From the NCBI RefSeq assembly GCF_003626975.1, contig NZ_CP032616.1, positions 682,001 through 746,000 on the forward strand: 64,000 nt of DNA, written 5' to 3'. Position numbers and translations under genes: made by a program. The notes beneath the pieces were generated by a model. It was given only the letters and a program-made list of their open reading frames with translations, did no database searches and had not been told where the DNA came from. Of this stretch, positions 37,964 to 45,765 are shown piece after piece (position 1 is the stretch's first letter; the number at the start of each line of letters is the position of its first letter). Source of the DNA: Pseudomonas sp. DY-1 (GTDB lineage: Bacteria; Pseudomonadota; Gammaproteobacteria; Pseudomonadales; Pseudomonadaceae).

Positions 37964-38872
37964 TCAGATCACCGTTCCCTGGTGACGAGAGAAGGCCTCC
38001 TCCAGATGATCGATCCAGGCCCTGACCGCCGGCAGCAAGCCGCGTCTGTGGGTGTAGACCGCCTGCAGGTGGCCGCCCGGCAGGTGCCAGTCCGGCAACA
38101 GGCGCACCAGGCTGCCGTCGCGCAATTCGGCTTCGCAGTTCATCTGCGGCAGCATGCTGAAGCCCAGACCGGCCAGCACTGCGTGCTTGCGAACATCGAA
38201 ATCCTCGATACCCAGCCGCGCCTCCAGCACCACCTCGCGACGATTGCCCTGGGCGTCCCGCAGATAGTGGTGAATGCGCCGGTCGGCTTCCAGGCCGCCC
38301 AGGGCCGGCAGAAGCTGGAGGTCGTCGGGTACGAGGATGTTCCGGCCTTCAACCAGGCTGGGAGCGGCCACCAGAAATGCCTGCGCCGGACGCAGCACGC
38401 GAGCGATCAGGGTCGGGTCCTCGTCGCCTTCCTCGCGGACTCGCAGAGCGACGTCCACGCCTTCCTCACGCAGGTCCACGCGGCGGTTGGTGAGGACCAT
38501 GTCCAGTTGTACCAGGGGGTACTGGCGCAGGAAGTCGGTGATCATCTGCTTCAGCATCGAATGCGCCAGTTCAATCGGGCAGGAGACGCGCAGACGGCCC
38601 CTGGGTTCGACGGTTAGGCTGGCGACTACTTCCTCGGCCTGCTCCGCCTCCAGCAGCATCGCCTGGCAATGGCGCAGGAAGCGCTCGCCGACATCGGTCA
38701 GAGCCATCTTGCGGGTGGTGCGCTGCAAAAGGCGGGCGTCCAGGCGGGCTTCCAGCTCCGCGATACGCCGGGAGAGGCGTGATTTCGGCACCCCGAGCAA
38801 GCGCGCGGCAGCGGAAAAGCCGCCATGCTCCACCACCTTGGCGAAATAGAAGAGGTCGTTAAGGTCCTGCAT
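37964..38872 (-). CDS. LysR-family transcriptional regulator
   Basis: A 302-residue regulator. The start at 38872 gives MQDLNDLFYFAKVVEHGGFS, the classic LysR opening, then helix-turn-helix AARLLGVPKSRLSRRIAELE and the effector domain with GRLRVSCPIELAHSMLKQMI. It belongs to the large CrgA/DsdC-like group in which targets are often divergent. The divergent genes here are DUF1993 (209 bases away) and azoR. Control of azoR-type oxidoreductases by such regulators is common, so azoR is a candidate target, by inference. Confidence 0.9.
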   Translation of the reverse strand: MQDLNDLFYFAKVVEHGGFSAAARLLGVPKSRLSRRIAELEARLDARLLQRTTRKMALTDVGERFLRHCQAMLLEAEQAEEVVASLTVEPRGRLRVSCPIELAHSMLKQMITDFLRQYPLVQLDMVLTNRRVDLREEGVDVALRVREEGDEDPTLIARVLRPAQAFLVAAPSLVEGRNILVPDDLQLLPALGGLEADRRIHHYLRDAQGNRREVVLEARLGIEDFDVRKHAVLAGLGFSMLPQMNCEAELRDGSLVRLLPDWHLPGGHLQAVYTHRRGLLPAVRAWIDHLEEAFSRHQGTVI

Positions 38873-39080
38873 GGGTGGATTGTTCCGTGTGGGGTACAAA
38901 CTATGGCACCGGAGCCAGGATTTCAGCCATCGTTTTCGCTGGCAGCACGATCATTTCGACGGCCTATAGACCGGACTGCCGGGGTTCGACCCGGTCACGG
39001 CGTCTGCATGCTCGTTGCCGGGCAGCCGGCCAGGCGCTATACCTGAGCCTCCCAATCCACCCGAAAACGGAGCGATCACT

Positions 39081-39587
39081 ATGTCCTTGTCCATGTACGA
39101 GGCGTCCATCCCGGTCCTGGCGCGCATGCTCGGCAACTTGTCCAACATCCTCAAGAAGGCCGAAGCCAACGCCCAGGCACGCGGCATCGAGCCCAAGGTG
39201 TTCATCGAATCGCGCCTGGCGCCGGACATGTATGCCCTGGCCCGCCAGGTGCAGATCGCCAGCGACATGGCCAAGGGCTGCGCCGCGCGCCTGGCCGGTG
39301 TCGAAGTGCCGAGCTGGGCCGACACTGAAACTACTTTCGAGGAACTGCAGTCGCGCATTGCCAAGACCCAGGAGTTCATCAAGGGTATCGACGCCGCCAA
39401 ACTCGAAGGCAGCGAAGATCGCACCGTGGTCCTGAAGATGCGCACTGGCGACATCAGCTTCAGCGGCCGTGACTACTTGCTCGGCTTTGCGCTGCCGAAC
39501 TTCTATTTCCACATCACGACCACTTACGCCATCCTCCGCCACAACGGCGTTGACGTGGGCAAGTTGGATTATCTGGGCGGCGTCTGA
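39081..39587 (+). CDS. DUF1993 family protein
   Basis: A 168-residue protein starting at 39081 (MSLSMYEASIPVLARMLGNL). The all-helical pattern with FIESRLAPDMYALARQVQIA, AKGCAARLAGVEVPSWADTE and FALPNFYFHITTTYAILRHN is that of DUF1993, a DinB-like four-helix family lacking an assigned activity. The His in YFHITTTYAILRHNG could be a metal ligand as in DinB-like proteins. It lies between the divergent LysR gene and azoR, and may share their regulation. Confidence 0.85.
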   Translation: MSLSMYEASIPVLARMLGNLSNILKKAEANAQARGIEPKVFIESRLAPDMYALARQVQIASDMAKGCAARLAGVEVPSWADTETTFEELQSRIAKTQEFIKGIDAAKLEGSEDRTVVLKMRTGDISFSGRDYLLGFALPNFYFHITTTYAILRHNGVDVGKLDYLGGV

Positions 39588-39601
39588 GTCGTTTTGACCT
39601 T

Positions 39602-39658
39602 GTAGGTTGGTGCCGGGTGCAGCGAGACCCATCGGCCGCTGCCCGACCCAGCCTACGA
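39602..39658. repeat. GTAGGTTGG-family imperfect inverted repeat
   Basis: GTAGGTTGGTGCCGGGTGCAG on the left is partly complementary to CTGCCCGACCCAGCCTAC on the right. The same GTAGGTTGG arms frame 51663-51724, and half an element lies near 54551-54560. It is probably a dispersed intergenic repeat of this genome. Confidence 0.6.
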
Positions 39659-39785
39659 CTCTATTCGTCTCATGGATGGGACGCTTAATCACAAAATTGC
39701 TGACTAATCAGTGTTTATCGACATGGATAGGATTACCCCCATTCCGATCGGCCGTCGCCGGTCGCGCAACTGAGGGTAACCATCC

Positions 39786-40394
39786 ATGAAACTCCTGCAC
39801 CTCGATTCCAGCATCCTCGGCGACGCCTCCGCCTCCCGCCAACTGAGCCGCGACGTGGTCGCTGCCTGGGAAGCCGCCGAGCCGGACGCCCAGGTCACGT
39901 ACCGCGACCTGGCCAGCGATGCCATCAGCCACCTGTCCGCCCTGAGCCTGGTCGCCGGCGGTACCCCAGCCGAACTGCGTGACGCCGCGCAGAAGCACGA
40001 AGCCGAGCTGGGTGAAGCCACCCTGAACGAATTCCTCGCGGCCGACGCCATCGTCATCGGCGCGCCGATGTACAACTTCACCATCCCAACCCAGCTGAAA
40101 GCCTGGATCGACCGCATCGCCGTCGCCGGCAAGACTTTCCACTACACCGAGAACGGCCCGGAAGGCCTGGCAGGCGGCAAGAAGGTGGTGATCGTTTCCA
40201 CCGCTGGCGGCATCCACGCCGGCCAGGCCTCTGGCCAGGCCCACGAGGATTACCTGAAGCTGGTGCTGAATTTCCTCGGCGTGACCGACATCGAGATCGT
40301 CCGCGCCGAAGGCCTGGCCTACGGCGAAGAGCCTCGTGCCAACGCTTTCAGCGCCGCCCAGCAGCAAATCGGCGAGCTGTTCGCCACCGCCTGA
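39786..40394 (+). CDS. azoR: FMN-dependent NADH:quinone oxidoreductase / azoreductase AzoR
   Basis: A 202-residue flavodoxin-fold enzyme. It opens [20 protein letters not shown] with the phosphate-binding loop. [20 protein letters not shown] is the conserved AzoR motif, and [10 protein letters not shown] closes the FMN site. AzoR reduces quinones and azo dyes with NADH in two-electron steps and protects against thiol and quinone stress. Pseudomonads carry several paralogues; which one this is cannot be told here. It is followed by a strong terminator at 40411-40439. Confidence 0.95.
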   Translation: MKLLHLDSSILGDASASRQLSRDVVAAWEAAEPDAQVTYRDLASDAISHLSALSLVAGGTPAELRDAAQKHEAELGEATLNEFLAADAIVIGAPMYNFTIPTQLKAWIDRIAVAGKTFHYTENGPEGLAGGKKVVIVSTAGGIHAGQASGQAHEDYLKLVLNFLGVTDIEIVRAEGLAYGEEPRANAFSAAQQQIGELFATA

Positions 40395-40410
40395 TGCGTT
40401 GTCCGTAAAC

Positions 40411-40439
40411 ACAAAGCCCCGCATTTGCGGGGCTTTGTC
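40411..40439. terminator. Bidirectional terminator after azoR
   Basis: ACAAAGCCCCGC and GCGGGGCTTTGT form a perfect 12-bp stem with an ATTT loop. The arm ends in TTTGT on the plus strand and in A/T on the other, so it may serve both azoR and the convergent ybiT. Confidence 0.85.
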
Positions 40440-40464
40440 GTTTGCAGCGAGTGAGCGATTCCTG

Positions 40465-40560
40465 GTAGGGGCGAATTCATTCGCCAAGGGCAGCGAAGCT
40501 GCCCCCTGGGGCATTGAAGGCCGAACCTGCGTTCCGGTTGGCGAATGAATTCGCCCCTAC
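40465..40560. repeat. REP-like inverted repeat, GTAGGGGCG family
   Basis: GGTAGGGGCGAATTCATTCG at the left and GGCGAATGAATTCGCCCCTAC at the right, with internal arms GAAGCTGCCCC. It is closely related to the copies at 35321-35416 and 45660-45752 and lies between convergent azoR and ybiT. Confidence 0.85.
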
Positions 40561-40586
40561 AGTTCCAGCCTTCACCCCGTCAGGAA

Positions 40587-42176
40587 TCAGACAATCACAC
40601 CCTGGCTACGCAGGTAGTCATCGTAGGTGCCGCTGAAGTCGGTCACGCCGTTCTCGTTCAGCTCGATGATGCGGGTGGCCAGGGAGCCGACGAACTCGCG
40701 GTCGTGGCTGACGAAGATAAGGGTGCCCGGATAGTTCTCGAGCGCCAGGTTCAACGCCTCGATGGATTCCATGTCCAGGTGGTTGGTGGGTTCGTCCATC
40801 ACCAGCACGTTGGGCTTCTTCAGGATCAGCTTGCCGAACAGCATGCGGCCCTGCTCGCCACCGGAGATGACTTTCACCGACTTGAGGATTTCGTCGTTGG
40901 AGAACAGCATGCGGCCGAGGGTGCCGCGCACCAGCTGCTCGCCACCCTGGGTCCACTGACCCATCCAGTCGAACAGGGTGATGTCGTCTTCGAAGTCATG
41001 GGCATGATCCTGGGCGTAGTAGCCGAGGTCCGCGCTTTCGGTCCATTTCACGCTGCCGGAGTCCGGGGTCATCTCACCGACCAGGGTGCGCAGCAGGGTG
41101 GTCTTGCCGATGCCGTTGGGGCCGATGATGGCGACGCGCTCACCAGCCTCGATCGGCAGGTCCAGGCCCTTGAACAGTTGCTTGCCCTCGAAGCCCTTGG
41201 CCAGCTTTTCTACCGTTACCGCCTGGCGGTGCAGCTTCTTGTGCTGGTCGAAGCGGATGAACGGGCTGACACGGCTGGAGGGTTTGACCTCGGCCAGTTG
41301 GATCTTGTCGATCTGTTTGGCGCGCGAGGTGGCCTGCTTGGCTTTCGAGGCGTTGGCGGAGAAACGGCTGACGAAGGTCTGCAGCTCGGCGATCTGCGCC
41401 TTCTTCTTGGCGTTGTCGGCCAGGAGTTGCTCGCGCGACTGGGTCGCGGCGGTCATGTATTCGTCGTAGTTGCCTGGGAACAGGCGCAGCTCGCCGTAGT
41501 CCAGGTCCGCCATGTGGGTGCACACGCTGTTCAGGAAGTGGCGGTCGTGGGAAATGATGATCATGGTGCTGTTACGCGCCGTGAGGATGTTTTCCAGCCA
41601 GCGGATGGTGTTGATGTCCAGGTGGTTGGTCGGCTCGTCCAGCAGCAGTACATCCGGGTCCGAGAACAGCGCCTGGGCCAGCAGTACGCGGAGCTTCCAG
41701 CCGGGGGCGACCTCGCTCATCGGGCCGAAGTGCTGGCTGAGCGGGATGCCCAGGCCGAGCAGGAGCTCGCCGGCGCGGGATTCGGCGGTGTAGCCGTCCA
41801 TCTCGGCGAACTCGGTCTCCAGCTCGGCTACGGCCATGCCGTCTTCTTCGCTCATTTCCGGCAGCGAATAGATGCGGTCACGCTCGGCCTTGACCCTCCA
41901 CAGCTCCGCATGGCCCATGATCACGGTGTCGATCACGCTGAATTCTTCGTACGCGAATTGATCCTGGCGCAGCTTGCCGAGGCGTACGTTGGGCTCAAGC
42001 ATCACCTGGCCGCCAGACGGCTCCAGATCACTGCCGAGGATTTTCATGAAGGTCGACTTGCCGCAGCCGTTGGCGCCGATCAGGCCGTAGCGGTTGCCGT
42101 TGCCGAACTTGACGGAAACGTTCTCGAACAGCGGCTTGGGGCCGAACTGCATGGTGATATTTGCGGTGGAGATCAC
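40587..42176 (-). CDS. ybiT: ABC-F family ATPase YbiT
   Basis: A 529-residue soluble protein with two ABC ATPase domains and no membrane segment. The first domain has GANGCGKST and [18 protein letters not shown]; the second [19 protein letters not shown] and [18 protein letters not shown]. The linker with [20 protein letters not shown] is the P-site tRNA interaction motif region, and the opening [20 protein letters not shown] is nearly that of E. coli YbiT. ABC-F proteins act on the ribosomal E site to relieve stalled or paused translation. Length agrees with YbiT (about 530). It has its own promoter region upstream. Confidence 0.94.
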   Translation of the reverse strand: MISTANITMQFGPKPLFENVSVKFGNGNRYGLIGANGCGKSTFMKILGSDLEPSGGQVMLEPNVRLGKLRQDQFAYEEFSVIDTVIMGHAELWRVKAERDRIYSLPEMSEEDGMAVAELETEFAEMDGYTAESRAGELLLGLGIPLSQHFGPMSEVAPGWKLRVLLAQALFSDPDVLLLDEPTNHLDINTIRWLENILTARNSTMIIISHDRHFLNSVCTHMADLDYGELRLFPGNYDEYMTAATQSREQLLADNAKKKAQIAELQTFVSRFSANASKAKQATSRAKQIDKIQLAEVKPSSRVSPFIRFDQHKKLHRQAVTVEKLAKGFEGKQLFKGLDLPIEAGERVAIIGPNGIGKTTLLRTLVGEMTPDSGSVKWTESADLGYYAQDHAHDFEDDITLFDWMGQWTQGGEQLVRGTLGRMLFSNDEILKSVKVISGGEQGRMLFGKLILKKPNVLVMDEPTNHLDMESIEALNLALENYPGTLIFVSHDREFVGSLATRIIELNENGVTDFSGTYDDYLRSQGVIV

Positions 42177-42495
42177 GGTGGAATCCTGAGCTTAGGGCGC
42201 ACGTAGCGCAAAAAAGGCGCGATTGTAGCGTTTCCGCTGCCATCACGGGGATCGATTGTCGATCCAGCTCGACCAACGGGGTCGTTAGCCTGACGCCGAT
42301 ACGTCGGGCTTCGCTGGCCAGCGCCAATCTGCGGCTGTCGTAAAACAGTCATCCGCTGCCGCTAGCCTGGAGCGGCTTCCACGGCACTTCTCGATGCGTC
42401 AGTGCATCGACCCACCGTCAATGGTGCAGCCCAGCACGAACAGCTGGGCTTTTTCTCCCGCCTCGCGGCCGTGGTTTGGATCAACCGGAGCATCC
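42177..42495. other. Intergenic region with a terminator; possible leader or small RNA
   Basis: Between divergent ybiT and a small gene. It contains GGATCGA-TTG-TCGATCC (42249-42265), a hairpin GATGC/GCATC near 42395-42411 and a strong terminator at 42428-42454. A transcript from the right-hand part would be terminated before the small gene. No conserved RNA family was recognised. Confidence 0.45.
42428..42454 (+). terminator. Strong intrinsic terminator upstream of a small gene
   Basis: AGCCCAGC (42428-42435) and GCTGGGCT (42443-42450) form a perfect 8-bp stem with a 7-base loop, followed by TTTT. No annotated gene on the plus strand ends upstream of it, so it may end a small RNA or attenuate the next gene. 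Confidence 0.75.
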
Positions 42496-42681
42496 ATGGA
42501 AATCTCGATCCAGCAGGTCATTCGGGGCGACAGGCTCGAGTGGCTGGTGGAGGCCCTTGGCATGAAAGTGCCGTTCCGCGACCGGGCTTCGGCGCTGGCG
42601 TTCGCGGTCCGCTTGCAGGAGCGGGTGGAGGCACCGCATTGGTTGCCGAACCCGGAAAAGAGTGAGGGCATGGAAGGGTGA
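42496..42681 (+). CDS. Small conserved-looking hypothetical protein
   Basis: A 61-residue protein. The ATG at 42496 has CCGGAGCATCC upstream, a good ribosome binding site. The sequence MEISIQQVIRGDRLEWLVEA, then GMKVPFRDRASALAFAVRLQ and PHWLPNPEK, has codon use like its neighbours and no signal peptide or membrane segment. I do not recognise a family. It is preceded by a terminator-like hairpin, suggesting attenuation, and is followed 86 bases later by an exported small protein. Confidence 0.6.
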   Translation: MEISIQQVIRGDRLEWLVEALGMKVPFRDRASALAFAVRLQERVEAPHWLPNPEKSEGMEG

Positions 42682-42767
42682 TACGGGTGTGCTGTCGTTT
42701 TCAGCTATTGCTTGCAAGGCGTTCGTTGCGGCAAGAATGTGCCTTCAGGACCAGCAGGAGATGGCAT

Positions 42768-43067
42768 GTGAAAAAGACTCTGTTGTTTGGCGCTCTGGCC
42801 TTGCAAACCGTCGCCCTGGCGGCAGTGGCGGGGGAGTGGCCGCAAGGTGGCGGCGAGAAGTTCACCCAGGAGTGCGTTGTCAGCGCGGCCCGTCAGGTCC
42901 CGCAGGACAAGGCGGTAGCCTACTGCAAGTGCTCCAACAGCATGATGCAGGAGGCATTCACCACCCAGCAGCTGGTGGGGGTGACCGAAGGGCGCAAACC
43001 TACCAATGAAGAGCTGACGGTCCTGACCGATATCTCGCGTTCCTGTGCCAGCGAAACCCTTAAATGA
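42768..43067 (+). CDS. Small exported protein with paired cysteines
   Basis: A 99-residue protein with a GTG start at 42768, 7 bases after AGGAG. VKKTLLFGALALQTVALAAV is a signal peptide, cleavage near VAG-EW. The mature part has cysteines in FTQECVVSAARQ, YCKCSNSMMQEAF and RSCASE, and the helical segment QQLVGVTEGRKPTNEELTVL. This CxC plus two-Cys pattern occurs in small uncharacterised secreted proteins of Pseudomonas. The function is unknown. It is followed by a 9-bp terminator-like hairpin at 43101-43131. Confidence 0.75.
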   Translation: MKKTLLFGALALQTVALAAVAGEWPQGGGEKFTQECVVSAARQVPQDKAVAYCKCSNSMMQEAFTTQQLVGVTEGRKPTNEELTVLTDISRSCASETLK

Positions 43068-43100
43068 GCCAGTAACCAGAGCGTCATATCCAATCCCTAG

Positions 43101-43131
43101 GATGGGCACTGCGCCACGGACGGTGCCCATC
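43101..43131 (+). terminator. Hairpin after the small exported protein
   Basis: GATGGGCAC (43101-43109) pairs with GTGCCCATC (43123-43131) across 13 bases. It sits between convergent genes and has no clear T-run on the plus strand. Confidence 0.55.
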
Positions 43132-43144
43132 TCCCCGCATTCCC

Positions 43145-43423
43145 TCACTCCCTGAAGAAAACCTGCACCAGGTGATAGCCGAACTGGCTCTTCACCGGGC
43201 CGTGGATGACGCGCACGGGTTTCTTGAAGATCACCTGATCGATCACTCGCACCATCTGGCCGGGGCGTACCTCGCCCAGGTCGCCGCCGCGCTTGGCGGA
43301 AGGGCAGATGGAGTGCTTCTTGGCCAGGGTGGCGAAGTCTTCGCCTTTATCCAGGCGTTTCTTCAGCTGTTCGGCTTCCGCCTCGGTCTTGACCAGAATA
43401 TGGCGGGCAAGGGCCTTGGCCAT
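43145..43423 (-). CDS. ppiC: Peptidyl-prolyl cis-trans isomerase of the parvulin (PpiC) type
   Basis: A 92-residue single-domain parvulin. The start at 43423 is preceded by AGAGGAAT. The sequence MAKALARHILVKTEAEAEQL, CPSAKRGGDLGEVRPGQMV and GPVKSQFGYHLVQVFFRE holds the catalytic pattern of PpiC/Par10: HILV, the CPSxxxGGDLG loop and the FGYHL end. It is cytoplasmic, without a signal peptide, and accelerates proline isomerisation in folding proteins. Length is the same as E. coli PpiC (about 93). It is monocistronic, divergent from the PilU-like gene. Confidence 0.94.
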   Translation of the reverse strand: MAKALARHILVKTEAEAEQLKKRLDKGEDFATLAKKHSICPSAKRGGDLGEVRPGQMVRVIDQVIFKKPVRVIHGPVKSQFGYHLVQVFFRE

Positions 43424-43541
43424 GGGAATTCCTCTTGGACTGTGGAACGGTTCATTGTGCCAGCACGGGCGGTCGCCATACAGTTGCTGTCCTGTGATCC
43501 GCGACGCGGATGCCTTCACACCTGATTGGACGAGCACCCCC

Positions 43542-44747
43542 ATGGACCTCTCCGCGATGCTGAAAATCCTGGCCAGCCAGGATGGTTCCGACCTCTACCT
43601 GTCCACGGGCGCGCCGCCCTGTGCCAAGTTCAACGGCCTGTTGCGGCCGCTCAGCAATGAGCCCCTGAAGGCCGGTGACGTGGCCAGGATCGCCGAATCG
43701 ATCATGGACCCCGAGCAACGGGCCGAGTTCGACCGCGAACTGGAGATGAACCTGGCCATCTCGCTGCCGAACATCGGCCGCTTCCGGATCAATATCTTCC
43801 GCCAGCGCAACGAGGTATCCATCGTCGCGCGGAACATCAAGCTGGATATCCCGCGCTTCGAAGACCTCAAGCTGCCCGAAGTGCTGCTCAAGATGGTGAT
43901 GGAGAAGCGCGGCCTGGTGCTCTTCGTCGGTGGCACTGGCTCCGGTAAGTCCACCTCCCTGGCGGCGCTGATCGACTACCGCAACCGCAACACCGGCGGC
44001 CACATCATCACCATCGAAGACCCGGTGGAATACGTGCACCGGCACAAGAAATCCATCATCAACCAGCGCGAGGTGGGGGTGGACACCCGCAGCTTCCACG
44101 CCGCGCTGAAGAACACACTGCGCCAGGCGCCGGACGTGATTCTGATCGGCGAGATCCGTGACCGCGAGACCATGGAGCATGCGCTGGCCTTCGCCGATAC
44201 CGGTCACCTTGCGATCTCCACGCTGCATGCCAACAACGCCAACCAGGCGCTGGACCGCATCATCAACTTCTTCCCCGAAGAACGTCGCCCGCAGTTGCTC
44301 AACGACCTGGGCAACAACCTCAAGGCTTTCGTTTCCCAGCGCCTGGTGCGCACACAGGACGGCAAGCGCCGCGCGGCGGTGGAAGTGTTACTGGGTACCT
44401 CCACCATCAGCGACCTCATCAAGCGCGGCGAATTCCACTCCATCAAGGAGATCATGGAGAAGTCCCGTGGCCTGGGCATGCAGACCTTCGACCAGGCGCT
44501 GTTCGACCTGGTAGTGGAGGGCGCCATTCCCGAAGACGAAGCGATCAAGAACGCCGATTCGGCGAACAACCTGCGCCTGAAGCTCAAGCTCTATCGCGAT
44601 GGTCCTGCTGCAGCCCCAGCACCGACAGCCCCCGCCCCGACGCCAGTTGCTGCTCCGAGCGCCACCCAGGATGCCGCCAGCTGGGGGCTGGAGCTGAAGC
44701 TGGAAGACCTGGAGGAGGATGGGCCGGAGGAGCCAGCGCCTCGTTAG
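43542..44747 (+). CDS. PilT/PilU-family type IV pilus retraction ATPase, PilU-like
   Basis: A 401-residue hexameric ATPase. The start at 43542 gives MDLSAMLKILASQDGSDLYL. It has Walker A GGTGSGKSTS, the Asp box IITIEDPVEYVHRHKKSIIN, Walker B PDVILIGEIRDRETMEHALA and the His box HLAISTLHANNANQALDRII. The resemblance is greater to PilU than to PilT, but it is longer than the canonical 382 residues. The C-terminus adds a linker rich in Pro and Ala (GPAAAPAPTAPAPTPVAAPS) and an acidic tail. It is not next to pilT here, so it is probably a second PilU-type paralogue. It would assist pilus retraction. Confidence 0.9.
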   Translation: MDLSAMLKILASQDGSDLYLSTGAPPCAKFNGLLRPLSNEPLKAGDVARIAESIMDPEQRAEFDRELEMNLAISLPNIGRFRINIFRQRNEVSIVARNIKLDIPRFEDLKLPEVLLKMVMEKRGLVLFVGGTGSGKSTSLAALIDYRNRNTGGHIITIEDPVEYVHRHKKSIINQREVGVDTRSFHAALKNTLRQAPDVILIGEIRDRETMEHALAFADTGHLAISTLHANNANQALDRIINFFPEERRPQLLNDLGNNLKAFVSQRLVRTQDGKRRAAVEVLLGTSTISDLIKRGEFHSIKEIMEKSRGLGMQTFDQALFDLVVEGAIPEDEAIKNADSANNLRLKLKLYRDGPAAAPAPTAPAPTPVAAPSATQDAASWGLELKLEDLEEDGPEEPAPR

Positions 44748-44805
44748 AAGGTTCGGCCATGGACACCCTGGGGCAGCTTAAGTGTTGCAAGTAGCTGCAT
44801 TGTCC

Positions 44806-44860
44806 GTAGGAGCTGGCTTGCCAACGAATGGCCCCTTTTCGCTAGCAAGCTAGCTCCTAC
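44806..44860. repeat. REP-like inverted repeat, GTAGGAGC family
   Basis: GTAGGAGCTGGCTTGCCAAC on the left and GCTAGCAAGCTAGCTCCTAC on the right form an imperfect stem. Related elements are at 50275-50332, 57395-57457 and 59132-59183. Confidence 0.8.
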
Positions 44861-45045
44861 AAGGCTCCTGGCAACAGCTAACGCAGACATGGCGATTGAA
44901 ATCGCCCCCACAGGCAGAATCACGACCGATTCCAGCCCAATAGCGCCCAGCCTGTACGGCCAAATTTAATTGCGTCTGTACATAGCGACTGCGCCCCGAC
45001 GCGCATAGATTCGCCCCACGCACCAAACCAATCCGGGAGGCCGTG

Positions 45046-45642
45046 ATGCGTATCGCCGTTCTGACGTTCGAAGGTTTCAACGAACTGGACTCCTTTGTTG
45101 CCGCTGGCCTGCTCAACCGCATGCGCGGGGAGGGCTGGAAGGCGGAAATTACGTCCCCCAGCGAGTGGGTCACTTCGATGAACGGCGTGCGGGTTCAGGC
45201 CCAGCAGCCGCTGGAGTTCGCCAACAGTGCCGATGTGGTGCTGTTCGGTAGCGGCATCCTGACGCGCGACATCGCCAAGGACCGCAGCATCCTCGACCGC
45301 CTGCAGCTGGACCCGCAGCGTCAACTGATCGGCTCGCAATGCTCCGGAGCCCTGCTGATGGCCAGGCTCGGTCTGCTGGGCAGCCTGCCGGCCTGCACCG
45401 ACCTCACCACCAAGCCCTGGGTGATCGACGCCGGCGTCCAGGTGCTCGACCAGCCGTTCTTCGCCAGTGGCAACCTGGCCACCGCCGGCGGCTGCCTGTC
45501 CGCGCCCTATCTGGCGGCCTGGGTGATCGCCAAGCTGGCGGGCGAGGATGCCTGCGCCACGGCGCTGCACTATGTGGCGCCGGTGGGCGAGAAGGAGGCG
45601 TACATGGAGCGGGCCCTGGGTGTGATTCGGCCCTACCTGTAG
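45046..45642 (+). CDS. DJ-1/PfpI family protein (class I glutamine amidotransferase-like)
   Basis: A 198-residue protein. GGGAGG at 45035-45040 favours the ATG at 45046 over the GTG three bases before. The fold marks are RIAVLTFEGFNELDSF with the conserved Glu, the nucleophile elbow LIGSQCSGALLMARLGLL with Cys, and the HTTK-like region TDLTTKPWVIDAGVQVLDQP. It is a DJ-1/PfpI member of the group often fused to regulators, but here alone. Its activity is unknown; members act as chaperones, deglycases or hydratases, and the claims are disputed. It is flanked by REP elements on both sides. Confidence 0.88.
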   Translation: MRIAVLTFEGFNELDSFVAAGLLNRMRGEGWKAEITSPSEWVTSMNGVRVQAQQPLEFANSADVVLFGSGILTRDIAKDRSILDRLQLDPQRQLIGSQCSGALLMARLGLLGSLPACTDLTTKPWVIDAGVQVLDQPFFASGNLATAGGCLSAPYLAAWVIAKLAGEDACATALHYVAPVGEKEAYMERALGVIRPYL

Positions 45643-45659
45643 GCGCGATGAATGCTTCT

Positions 45660-45752
45660 GTAGGGCCGATTTCAATCGCCAAGGGCGGAGCAACTGCTCC
45701 CAGGGCCAGAGGCTGGACCTTCGGCCCGGGTGGCGAATGAATTCGCCCCTAC
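45660..45752. repeat. REP-like inverted repeat, GTAGGGGCG family variant
   Basis: GTAGGGCCGATTTCAATCGCC at the left and GGCGAATGAATTCGCCCCTAC at the right. The left arm differs from the other copies (CCGATTTCAATCG instead of GAATTCATTCG), so it is a mixed element. It lies between convergent genes. Confidence 0.75.
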
Positions 45753-45765
45753 GGGTGTTCGGCCT

